Assembly: GCF_000696095.1 (NCBI RefSeq)
Contig: NZ_BAYX01000002.1
Coordinates: 248,001-312,000 of the forward strand
DNA length: 64,000 bases
DNA from: Rhizobium rhizogenes NBRC 13257
GTDB lineage: Bacteria; Pseudomonadota; Alphaproteobacteria; Rhizobiales; Rhizobiaceae
Reading direction: 5' to 3'
Below, piece by piece: positions 44,868-54,111 of this stretch (its first letter is position 1; each line of letters starts with the position of its first letter). Both the position numbers and the translations under genes were made by a program. Under the pieces are notes generated by a model. It searched no databases and had not been told where the DNA came from. It worked only from the letters and a program-made list of their open reading frames with translations.

Positions 44868-45335
44868 CTATTTGTCGCCGGCCCATTTCTCCCGCGCGGC
44901 ATCGTCGGCATCCTTGGCCGAAACCCAGTCGCCTTCCGTGCCGTCCTTGGCGTGTTCCTTCTTCCAGAAGGGGGCAGAGGTTTTCAGGAAGTCCATGACG
45001 AAATTGGCGCCGTCGAAAGCGGCTTGCCGATGCGAGGCGGCGGCAATGACGAGGACGATGTTTTCACCGGGTGAAATCTTGCCGTAACGGTGAATGGCTG
45101 TCAGACCGCGCAGGTTAAATCGCTCGATGGCGAGCGTCGCGATGCGGGCGATCTCCGCTTCCGCCATGCCGGGATAGTGTTCAAGCTCCAGCGCGCCCAG
45201 TATTCCGCCTTCGTCGCGGCAGAGGCCGGAAAAGGTGACGACCGCGCCGATATCATGCCGCCCGTTCGTCAGGCGATCGATCTCGGTTTGGAGATCGAAG
45301 TCCTCACGCTGGACTTTGACGAGTGGTGAAGTCAT
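44868..45335 (-). CDS. moaE: Molybdopterin synthase catalytic subunit MoaE
   Basis: MoaE joins with MoaD to transfer sulfur into precursor Z and form molybdopterin. The 155-residue product has TFSGLCRDEGGILGALELEH, then YPGMAEAEIARIA, RYGKISPGENIVLVIAAASHR with the catalytic surface, and SAPFWKKEHAKDG near the C-terminus. The genes moaD and pgsA lie upstream on the same strand. The 124-bp gap to moaD contains a strong hairpin. Confidence 0.97.
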   Translation of the reverse strand: MTSPLVKVQREDFDLQTEIDRLTNGRHDIGAVVTFSGLCRDEGGILGALELEHYPGMAEAEIARIATLAIERFNLRGLTAIHRYGKISPGENIVLVIAAASHRQAAFDGANFVMDFLKTSAPFWKKEHAKDGTEGDWVSAKDADDAAREKWAGDK

Positions 45336-45412
45336 CGCAATTTCCTTGTCGCACTCTCAAAGAGTTTACGGAGACTCCCGGCCCTTCGCTTTGGCTCAGG
45401 GCGTTCGTCGCT

Positions 45413-45437
45413 GCAATCGATTCACTGGATCGATTGC
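45413..45437. repeat. Hairpin in the moaD-moaE spacer
   Basis: GCAATCGAT-tcactgg-ATCGATTGC forms a perfect 9-bp stem with a 7-nt loop, followed by CGGGCTTTGCCCG. From memory, CAATCGAT-type palindromes of this kind recur in rhizobial intergenic DNA, so this looks like a small dispersed repeat rather than a gene-specific element. Confidence 0.6.
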
Positions 45438-45459
45438 CCGGGCTTTGCCCGACCGCTCC

Positions 45460-45714
45460 TCACCCACCCGTCATCGGTGGGAATATGCCGATTTCGCGGG
45501 CGCCGGCGATCGGCTCGTCGTGATCGGCATGCTCCATATTGATGGCGACGCGGATCGCGTCGGGAAATTGAAGCGCCGTCTCGTATTCCTCGCCCAAGGT
45601 CTTCAAATGACTCAGGAGATCGCCAACGGTGATCACATCGACGGGAAGCGAAATCTCTTCCTCTCCCTTGCCGATCCGCTCCCGCACCCAGGCGAAATAA
45701 ACGAGCTTCGTCAT
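45460..45714 (-). CDS. moaD: Molybdopterin synthase sulfur carrier MoaD
   Basis: MoaD is the ubiquitin-like sulfur carrier; its C-terminal Gly is thiocarboxylated and inserted in the MoaE active site. The 84-residue product MTKLVYFAWVRERIGKGEEE ends PPMTGG, the required Gly-Gly. The ATG at 45714 overlaps the pgsA stop by one base (TGATG); an ATG three bases upstream would add one Met. moaE is its partner 124 bp downstream. Confidence 0.95.
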   Translation of the reverse strand: MTKLVYFAWVRERIGKGEEEISLPVDVITVGDLLSHLKTLGEEYETALQFPDAIRVAINMEHADHDEPIAGAREIGIFPPMTGG

Positions 45715-46301
45715 CATTCTTCGTCCACGATATGCTTCAATCCTGCGCGGAAATAGTCGTAGCCGGTATAGATCGTCAGCAGCGCCGCGATCCAGAGCAG
45801 GACGATGCCGAGTTCCGTCGTATAGGGTAGCACCTTGTCGCCCGCCGGCCCAGCCAGCAGGAAGGCGATGGCGACGAGCTGCGCGGTGGTCTTCCATTTG
45901 GCGATGCGCGTCACCGGCACGCTGACCTTCAGCGCCGCCAGATATTCGCGCAGGCCGGAGACGAGTATCTCACGGCACAGAATGATGATTGCCGCCCAGA
46001 GCGACCAGCCGGCGATGGTGCCGTCGGCAGCCACCAGCAGCAGGATCGAGGCGACCAGCAGCTTGTCGGCGATCGGGTCGAGCATGCGGCCGATATTCGA
46101 GGTCTGATTCCAGATGCGGGCCAGATAGCCGTCGAGGAAATCGGTGAGCGAGGCGATGATGAAGATCCAGAGCGCTACCCATCGCGCAAAATCGGATCCC
46201 TCCAACCTGCCTTCGACGAAGAAGCATAGGACGATCAGCGGTACGCAAAGGATGCGGCCATAGGTAAGCAGATTGGGAATGCTGTATGCGCGCGAAGCCA
46301 T
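45714..46301 (-). CDS. pgsA: CDP-diacylglycerol-glycerol-3-phosphate 3-phosphatidyltransferase
   Basis: PgsA makes phosphatidylglycerol phosphate from CDP-diacylglycerol in the inner membrane. The 195-residue product has the CDP-alcohol phosphotransferase signature DFLDGYLARIWNQTSNIGRM followed by LDPIADKLL, with the catalytic aspartates, and about four to five membrane segments. It begins MASRAYSIPNLLTYGRILCV. It overlaps moaD and lies downstream of uvrC, giving SDR-uvrC, pgsA-moaD, moaE in order. Confidence 0.96.
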   Translation of the reverse strand: MASRAYSIPNLLTYGRILCVPLIVLCFFVEGRLEGSDFARWVALWIFIIASLTDFLDGYLARIWNQTSNIGRMLDPIADKLLVASILLLVAADGTIAGWSLWAAIIILCREILVSGLREYLAALKVSVPVTRIAKWKTTAQLVAIAFLLAGPAGDKVLPYTTELGIVLLWIAALLTIYTGYDYFRAGLKHIVDEE

Positions 46302-46385
46302 GGGATTCGTTTCGTTTCGGTTGTTTCACTGGACCGAAATGGACTTGTCCTTAAGGACGCCATCTCGTTCCAGTCATTTGATTTA

Positions 46386-46429
46386 GCATGATCTTGTCCA
46401 AAAACCGCTCAGCACTTTTTGAGACCATG
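46386..46429. repeat. REP-like palindromic repeat
   Basis: GCATGATCTTGTCCAAAA followed, after CCGCTCAGCAC, by TTTTTGAGACCATG forms an imperfect stem (CATG/CATG, GTC/GAC, AAAA/TTTT). It closely resembles the dispersed palindromic units seen in many rhizobial genomes. It lies between uvrC and pgsA. Confidence 0.7.
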
Positions 46430-46514
46430 TCCTAGATGATGGTTTGAGAACCTTACCGTCAACATTGTTTCTGTTTTTTCGTCGTTATTCCGTGGAATTT
46501 GCGACGGGTTGTTC

Positions 46515-48557
46515 TTATTTCGCGGCGTCTTCGTGAAAGTGGTTGTAAACCTGCGTCGCCACGGCTTCCGATATGCCTTCGACCGCCATCAGATCGGACA
46601 GTGCCGCGCGTGACACGGCCTTGGCGGTGCCGAAGTGTTGCAGCAGCGCCCGCTTGCGCGAGGGGCCGATGCCGCCGATTTCGTCCAGCGGGTTCTTGAC
46701 CAGCTCCTTCTTGCGCCGCGCCCGGTGCGAGCCGATGGCGAAACGGTGTGCCTCGTCGCGCATGCGCTGGATGAAGTAGAGCACGGGATCGCGCGGCGGC
46801 AGGGTGAAGCTCTCGCGGGAAAGGGCGAAGAAGCGTTCGCGGCCGGCATCGCGGTCGACGCCCTTGGCAACGCCGATGGCGATGACGCTGTCGGTGATTC
46901 CCAGCTCTTCGAGAATGGCGCGCACCGCCGTCATCTGCCCCTGACCACCATCGATGAGGATGACATCCGGCCAGGCGGGGAAGGATTGATCGGCTGCATC
47001 CACGGCGGCAGCCTCCGCCGCGCCGCTGCGATCCGGTATGCCTTCTTCCTTCAACAGACGGGAGAAGCGCCTTGTCATGACTTCGCGCATCATGCCGAAG
47101 TCGTCGCCGGGCGTGATGTCGGTCGATTTGATGTTGAACTTGCGGTACTGGCCTTTGACGAAACCTTCCGGCCCGGCCACCACCATGCCGCCGACCGCAT
47201 TCGTGCCCACGATGTGCGAGTTGTCGTAGATCTCGATGCGCTGCGGCACATAGGGAAGCTGAAACGTCTCCTTGAAGCCCTCGAGCAGCCGAGATTGCGA
47301 GGCCGTTTCGGCCAGCTTGCGGCCATGCGCCTCGCGGGCATTAGCAACGACGTGATCGACCAGATCGCGCTTCTCGCCGCGTTGCGGCACCAGGATCGAG
47401 ACCTTGTGGCCAGCCTTTTCGCCGAGTGCGGCGGCCAGCAGCTCGATTTCCTCGACCGTTTCCGACAATAGGATCTGCTTCGGCACCGGCTTGTCGTCGT
47501 AGAACTGCGCCAGGAAGGAGTTCAGCACCTCGGCGCTGGAAAGCGATGGGTCGGCCTTCGGGAAATAGGCGCGGTTGCCCCAGTTCTGGCCGGTGCGGAA
47601 GAAAAACACCTGAATGCAGGAGATGCCGCCCTCGTGATGGATGGCAAAGACATCGGCCTCTTCGACGCCAGCGGGGTTGATGCCCTGATGGCTCTGCACA
47701 TGCGACAGCGCCGCCAGCCGGTCGCGAAAGACGGCGGCGCGCTCGAAATCGAGGTCTTCGGCGGCGGCATTCATCGCCTCGGCCATATGCGCCTTGACGT
47801 TCTGGCTCTTGCCGGACAGGAAATCCTTTGCCTCCTGCACCAGCTCGGCATAGCCCTCGTCGCTGATCTCGTGGGTGCAGGGCCCGGAACAGCGCTTGAT
47901 CTGGTAGAGCAGACAGGGGCGGGTGCGGGTTTCGAAGACGCTGTCGGCGCAGGTACGGATCAGGAAGGCGCGTTGCAGCGAATTGATGGTGCGGCCGACG
48001 GCGCCGGCTGAGGCGAAGGGGCCGAAATACTCGCCCTTGCGCGCCCGCGCGCCGCGATGCTTGAAGATTGCCGGTGCCCGATGATTGCCGGTGATGAGAA
48101 TATAGGGAAAGGACTTGTCGTCCCGCAGCAACACATTGAAGCGCGGCCGCAAGCGCTTGATCAGATTCGCTTCCAGCAGCAGCGCTTCGGTCTCTGTGCG
48201 GGTGGTGACAAACTCCATGTTAGCGGTTTCGCGCACCATGCGGGCGATGCGGTTGGAATGCACCCGGCCCATCGCATAGTTGGCGACACGCTTCTTCAGG
48301 CTGCGCGCCTTGCCGACATAGAGCACGTCGCCGGCTTCGTTGAACATGCGATAGACGCCGGGATTGTTCGGCAGACGCTTGACGAATTCGGCGATCAGCT
48401 CGGCGCCGCGCAGGCCGGTTTCGTTCCTCCCGCCTTCGTTCCAGTCGACAGGCGCGACAGGGGAGGCGCCGGCATCGCTCTCTACCTCGATGTCGTCTTC
48501 AGTATCATCTGATTCGTCATAGAGAATGCCGCCGTCGGGCAGCTTTCGTCCGTTCAT
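46515..48557 (-). CDS. uvrC: Excinuclease ABC subunit C
   Basis: UvrC makes the two incisions in nucleotide excision repair. The 680-residue product has a GIY-YIG nuclease ([20 protein letters not shown], residues ~63-82), UVR domain, the C-terminal endonuclease V-like/RNase H part ([20 protein letters not shown]), and helix-hairpin-helix modules at the end ([19 protein letters not shown]). It has an acidic N-terminal extension of about 60 residues compared with E. coli. Its ATG overlaps the stop of the SDR gene, suggesting coupling. Confidence 0.97.
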   Translation of the reverse strand: MNGRKLPDGGILYDESDDTEDDIEVESDAGASPVAPVDWNEGGRNETGLRGAELIAEFVKRLPNNPGVYRMFNEAGDVLYVGKARSLKKRVANYAMGRVHSNRIARMVRETANMEFVTTRTETEALLLEANLIKRLRPRFNVLLRDDKSFPYILITGNHRAPAIFKHRGARARKGEYFGPFASAGAVGRTINSLQRAFLIRTCADSVFETRTRPCLLYQIKRCSGPCTHEISDEGYAELVQEAKDFLSGKSQNVKAHMAEAMNAAAEDLDFERAAVFRDRLAALSHVQSHQGINPAGVEEADVFAIHHEGGISCIQVFFFRTGQNWGNRAYFPKADPSLSSAEVLNSFLAQFYDDKPVPKQILLSETVEEIELLAAALGEKAGHKVSILVPQRGEKRDLVDHVVANAREAHGRKLAETASQSRLLEGFKETFQLPYVPQRIEIYDNSHIVGTNAVGGMVVAGPEGFVKGQYRKFNIKSTDITPGDDFGMMREVMTRRFSRLLKEEGIPDRSGAAEAAAVDAADQSFPAWPDVILIDGGQGQMTAVRAILEELGITDSVIAIGVAKGVDRDAGRERFFALSRESFTLPPRDPVLYFIQRMRDEAHRFAIGSHRARRKKELVKNPLDEIGGIGPSRKRALLQHFGTAKAVSRAALSDLMAVEGISEAVATQVYNHFHEDAAK

Positions 48558-49321
48558 TCCATGCTCTCCGACACATCAGGCGTTTCCCAGGCAAGGTGCT
48601 GGCCGCCATCGAGCGCTATCATTTGGCCCGTGATCGAGGGCGTGTCAAAAAGAAAGCGGACGGTGCGGCCGAATTCCTCAAGCCCGGGCGCGGCCTTCAA
48701 AATGAGGCCATCGATCTGCGCCTGGAAATCCTCCTCCGTCTGCCGGATGCTGCGCACCGTCGGGCCTGGGCCGATGGCGTTGACACGGATGCGCGGCGCA
48801 AAGCTCTGCGCCATCGTCTGGGTCGCCGTCCAAAGCGCCGCCTTTGACAGCGTATAGGAATAGAAGCGCGGATTGAGCGCCCAGACGCGCTGGTCGACGA
48901 TGTTGACGACCAGCCCTGGAATCCCCTCCGGAAGTTGGCGCGCGAAATCGGCTGCGAGGATAGAAGGCGCGCGGACATGCACGGCGAAATGCGCGTCAAA
49001 GGCTTCGGCATCGAATCGGTCGGCAGAATCACCCTGGAAAACAGAGGCGTTGTTGACCAGCAGATCCAGCGGTCCGAGCTCCGAAACGACCCTTTCGATC
49101 AGCGTCGACGTCTCCGCCGAATTTTGCAGGTCGGCCTTGATCGCAATCGCCTTTTTGCCCTGTTGCCGCAATGTTGCCGCAATCTCGACCGCCTCGGCGA
49201 ACGATCGGTTGGCGTGTAGCGCCACCGCAAAGCCGTTCGCCGACAAATCCTCGGCCATTGCTCGGCCTATTCTTTTTGATGCACCTGTTATCAGCGCGGT
49301 GCGTAGTTTTTCCTGGCTCAA
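48554..49321 (-). CDS. Short-chain dehydrogenase, FolM/pteridine-reductase-like
   Basis: A 255-residue SDR with the cofactor loop [12 protein letters not shown] (~13), [10 protein letters not shown], and the active-site YTLSKAALW. The NNAS motif, with a Ser in place of the usual Gly, and the KRIGR loop resemble pteridine reductase/FolM-type enzymes that reduce dihydropteridines, but sequence alone does not settle the substrate. The start is TTG at 49321 ([14 protein letters not shown]), because the next ATG would remove the cofactor loop, and AGGAAAAGG precedes it. It overlaps uvrC by 4 nt. Confidence 0.85.
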   Translation of the reverse strand: MSQEKLRTALITGASKRIGRAMAEDLSANGFAVALHANRSFAEAVEIAATLRQQGKKAIAIKADLQNSAETSTLIERVVSELGPLDLLVNNASVFQGDSADRFDAEAFDAHFAVHVRAPSILAADFARQLPEGIPGLVVNIVDQRVWALNPRFYSYTLSKAALWTATQTMAQSFAPRIRVNAIGPGPTVRSIRQTEEDFQAQIDGLILKAAPGLEEFGRTVRFLFDTPSITGQMIALDGGQHLAWETPDVSESME

Positions 49322-49685
49322 GATGCTGCCTTTTCCTCGCCGTTGCCCAACAGAAACTCATATAGGGCGTCGATACACCATATGAAATGGTGCTTATGCA
49401 ACACAAGCGGCAACGATAACCAGTGTAAAGCTTTAGATATATTTGAGGTAAAATAAGTATACGCGCTTTAACCATTCGTTATGGTTAACAATTCGTCTGT
49501 TGCGCTGAAGCAACATCGAAATTCAGCCACGTGTGTGCCACAATGATATCATAATTTAGCTCTTCGATTTCCTCATTTGCATTCCAATTTCAGTGTCGAT
49601 CCGGGAGGGGACATTTAGTAATTGCTCGTGGTGCTCCGAAGTCGACAACAGTAGACGAAGAACACGAGCCTGAAAGGAGAAAAGT
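49322..49685. other. AT-rich intergenic region upstream of ropB
   Basis: A 364-bp gap between the SDR (minus) and ropB (plus). It is unusually AT-rich. It contains the CtrA-type inverted repeat at 49468-49488 and no coding features. A long untranslated leader for ropB is likely, as for other abundant outer-membrane proteins. Confidence 0.65.
49468..49488. promoter_or_regulatory. Inverted CtrA-type motif upstream of ropB
   Basis: TTAACCAT-tcgtt-ATGGTTAA is a perfect 8-bp inverted repeat. TTAACCAT is the CtrA recognition motif reported for rhizobia. It is about 200 bp before ropB and 150 bp before the divergent SDR-uvrC unit, so it could act on either. Confidence 0.55.
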
Positions 49686-50318
49686 ATGCGTACTCTTATC
49701 AAGACCCTCATGGTCTCCGCCTTTGCTATTGGCGGCTTCAATGCAGCTTATGCAGCTGACGCCGTAGAGCAGATTCCGCAGCCGCCGGTCGCTCAGGAAG
49801 CGGCTCCGGCCATCAACAACTGGTCCGGTTTCTACATCGGTGGCGCTGGCGACTGGAACAAGGGTCACTTCAGCCGCAACGGTAACGGCTACGGCTTCGG
49901 CGGCGAGGCCTTCACCGGCTACAACTGGCAGCAGGGCCAGATCGTATACGGTGTTGAAGCCGACCTTGGTTACGCTGGCATCGACTCGACCCGCAACGGC
50001 CTGACTGCCAAGAACGGCGTCAACGGCTCGGTTCGCGGTCGTCTCGGTTACGACTTCAACCCGTTCATGCTGTACGGCACGGCCGGTCTGGCAATCGGCC
50101 AGAACAAGCTTTCCGACGATACCTCGTCTGACAGCAAGACGGCTGTTGGCTACACGGTTGGTGCAGGTGCTGAAACCTTCATCACCAACAACGTAACGGC
50201 TCGTCTCGAGTACCGTTACACCGACTACGGCAAGAAGAACTTCGACCTCGACTCCGGCAACTTCTCTCGCGGTTACGACGAGCAGAGCGTTAAGGTCGGT
50301 ATCGGCGTGAAGTTCTAA
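49686..50318 (+). CDS. ropB: RopB-type outer membrane protein
   Basis: A 210-residue OmpA-like beta-barrel protein of the kind called RopB in rhizobia. A signal peptide (MRTLIKTLMVSAFAIGGFNA ... AYA) is followed by WSGFYIGGAGDWNKGHFSRN and alternating barrel strands, ending VKVGIGVKF with the terminal Phe that BAM recognises. Cys is absent, as usual. The leader includes GAAAGGAGAAAAGT before the ATG at 49686. Codon use is strongly biased to C/T-ending preferred codons, consistent with high expression. The exact paralogue name is inferred. Confidence 0.88.
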   Translation: MRTLIKTLMVSAFAIGGFNAAYAADAVEQIPQPPVAQEAAPAINNWSGFYIGGAGDWNKGHFSRNGNGYGFGGEAFTGYNWQQGQIVYGVEADLGYAGIDSTRNGLTAKNGVNGSVRGRLGYDFNPFMLYGTAGLAIGQNKLSDDTSSDSKTAVGYTVGAGAETFITNNVTARLEYRYTDYGKKNFDLDSGNFSRGYDEQSVKVGIGVKF

Positions 50319-50344
50319 TAATCTGACAGCAATGTCTGACGAAG

Positions 50345-50371
50345 AAGCCGGGGTTTTGCCCCGGCTTTTTT
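50345..50371 (+). terminator. Terminator after ropB
   Basis: AAGCCGGGG-ttttg-CCCCGGCTT forms a 9-bp stem followed by TTTT, 27 bp after the ropB stop. Confidence 0.92.
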
Positions 50372-50427
50372 CGTTTCAGCATGCTGGCGGCTCCGCGCAT
50401 TCGTCATACGGGGGAGCTTGACGGCAA

Positions 50428-51024
50428 TCAGCCCTGCGGCTTCATCGCCTGATAGTCGGGAAAATGCTTTTCGAACTTGCGCGCCCAGGCGATCAGGTCG
50501 GCATGATCTGCTTCCCATTCTCCTTCGAACCGCAGCTGCAGGTAGCCGAGCAGGGCGGCCAGGGCAAAGTGTCCGCCATGCAGCTTCTTGCCGATCTTCG
50601 GCGGCTCGGCATTGAGATGGGTGAGGGCGCGGCCGACCTTTGTCCACTGGCGGTCGATCCAGGGCTGATGCTGCTTGTCCGAATCGCGCAGCCGGCGTTC
50701 GTAAACGATCGACAGCAGGCATTCGGCGGTACCGTCGCAAAGCGCTTCCAGCACCTCGACTTCGGTGCGCTTGCCATCCTTGGCGGGATAAAGCGTCTTG
50801 CCCTTCATCCGGTGGAAATAATGCATGATGGAGCGGCTGTCGAAGATCGCTTCGCCGTCATCCGTCAGCAGCGTCGGGATCTTGCCGAGCGGATTGTTGT
50901 CGACCAGCACGTTCGGCCCGGCATTGGTATCGACGCGGATTTCGTTGAGCTCGATGCCGAGATGCCGGGCGGCCATCCGCACCTTGCTGGAAAAAGGAGA
51001 GGTGGACGAGCAGAGAAGCCTCAT
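50428..51024 (-). CDS. Glutathione S-transferase family protein
   Basis: A 198-residue GST. The thioredoxin-fold N-terminus reads MRLLCSSTSPFSSKVRMAAR with a Ser-rich active-site loop, then NPLGKIPTLLTDDGEAIFDS, whose cis-Pro and DS are the glutathione-binding features. The C-terminal helical domain contains HFALAALLGYLQLRFEGEWE. Members conjugate or isomerise electrophiles; the substrate is unknown. It sits 30 bp after rlmJ on the same strand, so they are likely cotranscribed. Confidence 0.92.
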   Translation of the reverse strand: MRLLCSSTSPFSSKVRMAARHLGIELNEIRVDTNAGPNVLVDNNPLGKIPTLLTDDGEAIFDSRSIMHYFHRMKGKTLYPAKDGKRTEVEVLEALCDGTAECLLSIVYERRLRDSDKQHQPWIDRQWTKVGRALTHLNAEPPKIGKKLHGGHFALAALLGYLQLRFEGEWEADHADLIAWARKFEKHFPDYQAMKPQG

Positions 51025-51054
51025 GGATTCACCTTGTCATGTGCGGAATGAAAT

Positions 51055-51906
51055 TCAGTGTTCGCCGCGCAGCCAGAAGGCCCGTTGCGAGGCAAAACGA
51101 TCCTGCGCCAGCATATCTTTCAGCGCCGGCAGCAGCGCGTGCAGCTCGTCCTTCAGCGTGAAGGGCGGATTGACGATGATGAGACCGGAGCCTGTCAGCC
51201 CGGTGAAGCCCCGGTCGCTCTTGACCGTCAGTTCGGCGCAGAGGACCTTGGGGATCTCCAATGCCTGCAGCGTCTCGTGGAAGGCCTTGATCGGCGCATC
51301 CTTCTTGATCGGATACCAGAGGCAATAGGTGCCGCCGGGAAAACGGCGCCAGGCTTTGGCAAGGCCATCCGCCAGCCGCTCATATTCGTCCTCTTCCTCG
51401 AAGGGCGGGTCGACCAGCACAATGCCGCGCTTCTCCTTCGGCGGCAGATGTGCGCCGAGCGCCAGCCAGCCATCGAGCTCGGTGATGCGCGCATGGTGGT
51501 CGCCCTCGAACAGCCGGTGCAGCCGCTGGAAGTCCTCGGGGTGCAGCTCCATCGCCGATAGCCGGTCCTGCGAGCGGAACAGCATGCGGGCGAGCTTCGG
51601 AGAACCGGGATAGAATTGCAGGCCGCCATCGGGGTTGAGTTCGCGAACGGCGGTCAGATAGGGTTCCAGCAGCTCGGCGAGCTGCGGCACGAGCTCGGCA
51701 TCGAGAAGCCGGCCGATACCATCCTGCCATTCGCCGGTCTTCTGCGCCTCCTCCGAAGAGAGGTCGTAGAGCCCGATGCCGGCATGGGTATCCAGAACGC
51801 GGAACGCCTTGTCCTTGTTCTGCATGTAGCGGACGAGCCGGGCAAGCACTGCGTGCTTGAGCACATCGGCGAAATTGCCTGCGTGGTAGATATGCCGATA
51901 GTTCAT
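51055..51906 (-). CDS. rlmJ: 23S rRNA (A2030-N6) methyltransferase RlmJ
   Basis: RlmJ adds a methyl group to N6 of A2030 in 23S rRNA. The 283-residue product has the family start MNYRHIYHAGNFADVLKHAV, the SAM-binding VLDTHAGIGLYDL (~38) and the catalytic VDPPFEEEDEY motif (DPPF). RlmJ (formerly YhiR/ComJ) is named from E. coli. It starts 81 bp from the divergent molybdopterin oxidoreductase and leads the rlmJ-GST unit. Confidence 0.95.
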   Translation of the reverse strand: MNYRHIYHAGNFADVLKHAVLARLVRYMQNKDKAFRVLDTHAGIGLYDLSSEEAQKTGEWQDGIGRLLDAELVPQLAELLEPYLTAVRELNPDGGLQFYPGSPKLARMLFRSQDRLSAMELHPEDFQRLHRLFEGDHHARITELDGWLALGAHLPPKEKRGIVLVDPPFEEEDEYERLADGLAKAWRRFPGGTYCLWYPIKKDAPIKAFHETLQALEIPKVLCAELTVKSDRGFTGLTGSGLIIVNPPFTLKDELHALLPALKDMLAQDRFASQRAFWLRGEH

Positions 51907-51987
51907 TTTCGGTGAAGTCCGTATGAATTGTTGCGATGGGCGAGATTATGCCTTTTGGCCGGACATGGCTTGAAATATACAAATACG

Positions 51988-54111
51988 ATGAACATTGCGA
52001 CCCCCATTCCCACCAAATCCAAGATAGGCCACACGGCCTGTCCGCACGACTGTCCCTCCACCTGCGCGCTGGAGATCGATCTGACCGAGGATGGCAAGGT
52101 CGGTCGGGTGCGCGGCGCAAGGGACCATTCCTATACGTCGGGCGTCATTTGCGCCAAGGTCGCCCGCTATGCCGAGCGGCTTTATCATCCCGACCGGCTG
52201 ATGAAGCCGTTGCGCCGCGCTGGCGCCAAGGGCGAGGGACGCTGGCAGGAGCTCTCCTGGGACGACGCGCTGGACGAGATCGCCAATGCCTTCGTCAAGG
52301 CCGAGGCGCGGGACGGCAGCGAGGCTGTCTGGCCCTATTATTACGCCGGCACCATGGGCCTGGTGCAGCGCGACAGCATCAATCGCCTGCGCCATGCCAA
52401 GCGCTATTCCGGCTTCTTCTCCTCGATCTGCACCAATCCCGCCTGGACCGGCTTCACCATGGCGACGGGCACGCTGCGCGGCCCCGATCCCCATGAAATG
52501 GGCCGTACCGACTGCGTCGTCATCTGGGGCACCAATGCCGTCGCCACCCAGGTCAATGTGATGACCCACGCGGTGAAGTCGCGCAAGGAGCGCGGCGCTA
52601 AGATCGTCGTCATCGATATCTACGACAATCCGACGATGAAGCAGGCCGATCTGGCGCTGATCGTCAAGCCGGGCACGGATGCGGCGCTGGCCTGCGCCGT
52701 CATGCACGTCGCCTTCCGTGATGGCTATGCCGACCGTGCCTATATGGCTAAATTTGCCGACGATCCTGCCGGTCTGGAAGCGCATTTGCAGACGAAGACG
52801 CCGGAATGGGCGGCGGCTATCACCGGCCTGTCGGTCGATGAGATCGAAGCCTTTGCCAGGCTCGTTGGCACCACGAAGAAATCCTATTTCCGCCTCGGCT
52901 ACGGCTTCACCCGCCAGCGCAACGGTGCCGTGGCCATGCATGCGGCGGCTTCGATCGCTACCGTGCTCGGCTCCTGGCAATATGAGGGCGGCGGTGCCTT
53001 CCATTCCAACAGCGATATCTTCCGCATCGATGGCAGCGAGCTGACCGGTCGTTCGATGCTGGATCAGGATGTCCGCATGATCGACCAGTCGCAGATCGGC
53101 CGGGCGCTCACCAGCGATGCCGTGGCGCTGCGCCATCGCGGGCCGGTGACGGCCATGCTGATCCAGAACACCAATCCGGTGAACATCGCGCCGGAACAGC
53201 GGCTGGTAAAGCGCGGCTTTGCCCGCAACGACCTCTTCGTCGCCGTGCACGAACAATTCATGACCGATACCGCCGAAATGGCCGATATCGTCATTCCGGC
53301 CACCATGTTCGTCGAGCATGACGATATCTACCGTGCCGGCGGCCAGAACCACATTCTGCTCGGCCCCAAGCTGGTCGAGCCGCCTTCGACCGTGCGCAGC
53401 AATCTCTTCGTCATCGAGGAACTGGCCAAGCGCCTTGGCGTCGCCGATCGTCCCGGCTTCGGTTTTTCCGCACGCGAAATGGTGGACCGTATCCTGTCGG
53501 ATAGTGGCCTGCCGGATTACGATTATTTTCTCGAGCATAAATGGTTCGACCGTCAGCCGGCTTTCGAGGAAGCGCATTTCCTCAACGGTTTTGCCCATTC
53601 CGACGGCAGGTTCCGTTTCCGCCCGGACTGGGTCAACCAGCCCGCTCCGAACCGCCCGCCGGAAGCCGTTGGCTTGCTCGGCCCGCACATTGAGCTGCCG
53701 GAGTTTCCCGATCAGGTCGATGTCATCGAAGTCGCCGATCCGGATCATCCCTTCCGGCTTGCCACCTCGCCGGCACGCAATTTCCTGAATTCGAGCTTTG
53801 CGGAGACCAAGACCTCGCGCCAGAAGGAAGGCCGCCCGGAGGTGATGATCAATCCCGCGGACGCCGCAGCGCTTGAGGTCATCGAAGGCGATCTCGTCCA
53901 GATCGGCAATGTCAGGGGCGACATCCGCCTCCATGCGCGCATCACGACGGAGGTAAAGCCCGGCGTGTTGATCGCCGAGGGCCTGTGGCCGAACAAGGCG
54001 CATGTGGATGGCGAGGGGATCAATGTGCTCACCGGCGCCGATCCCGTCGCGCCCTATGGCGGCGCGGCTGTCCACGACAACAAGGTTTGGCTGCGCAAGG
54101 ATGCGAAATGA
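51988..54111 (+). CDS. Molybdopterin oxidoreductase family protein
   Basis: A 707-residue cytoplasmic enzyme of the DMSO reductase/formate dehydrogenase superfamily. The N-terminus has CPHDCPSTCALEI plus GVICAKVARYAERL, giving four cysteines for a 4Fe-4S cluster, then molybdopterin-binding regions (for example NTNPVNIAPEQ and VIPATMFVEHDDIYRAGGQN) and the C-terminal MopB domain. There is no Tat signal. Redox partner and substrate are not identifiable. The ATG at 51988 has no visible ribosome site; the frame opens at 51928. It overlaps the NUDIX gene by 4 nt. Confidence 0.9.
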   Translation: MNIATPIPTKSKIGHTACPHDCPSTCALEIDLTEDGKVGRVRGARDHSYTSGVICAKVARYAERLYHPDRLMKPLRRAGAKGEGRWQELSWDDALDEIANAFVKAEARDGSEAVWPYYYAGTMGLVQRDSINRLRHAKRYSGFFSSICTNPAWTGFTMATGTLRGPDPHEMGRTDCVVIWGTNAVATQVNVMTHAVKSRKERGAKIVVIDIYDNPTMKQADLALIVKPGTDAALACAVMHVAFRDGYADRAYMAKFADDPAGLEAHLQTKTPEWAAAITGLSVDEIEAFARLVGTTKKSYFRLGYGFTRQRNGAVAMHAAASIATVLGSWQYEGGGAFHSNSDIFRIDGSELTGRSMLDQDVRMIDQSQIGRALTSDAVALRHRGPVTAMLIQNTNPVNIAPEQRLVKRGFARNDLFVAVHEQFMTDTAEMADIVIPATMFVEHDDIYRAGGQNHILLGPKLVEPPSTVRSNLFVIEELAKRLGVADRPGFGFSAREMVDRILSDSGLPDYDYFLEHKWFDRQPAFEEAHFLNGFAHSDGRFRFRPDWVNQPAPNRPPEAVGLLGPHIELPEFPDQVDVIEVADPDHPFRLATSPARNFLNSSFAETKTSRQKEGRPEVMINPADAAALEVIEGDLVQIGNVRGDIRLHARITTEVKPGVLIAEGLWPNKAHVDGEGINVLTGADPVAPYGGAAVHDNKVWLRKDAK

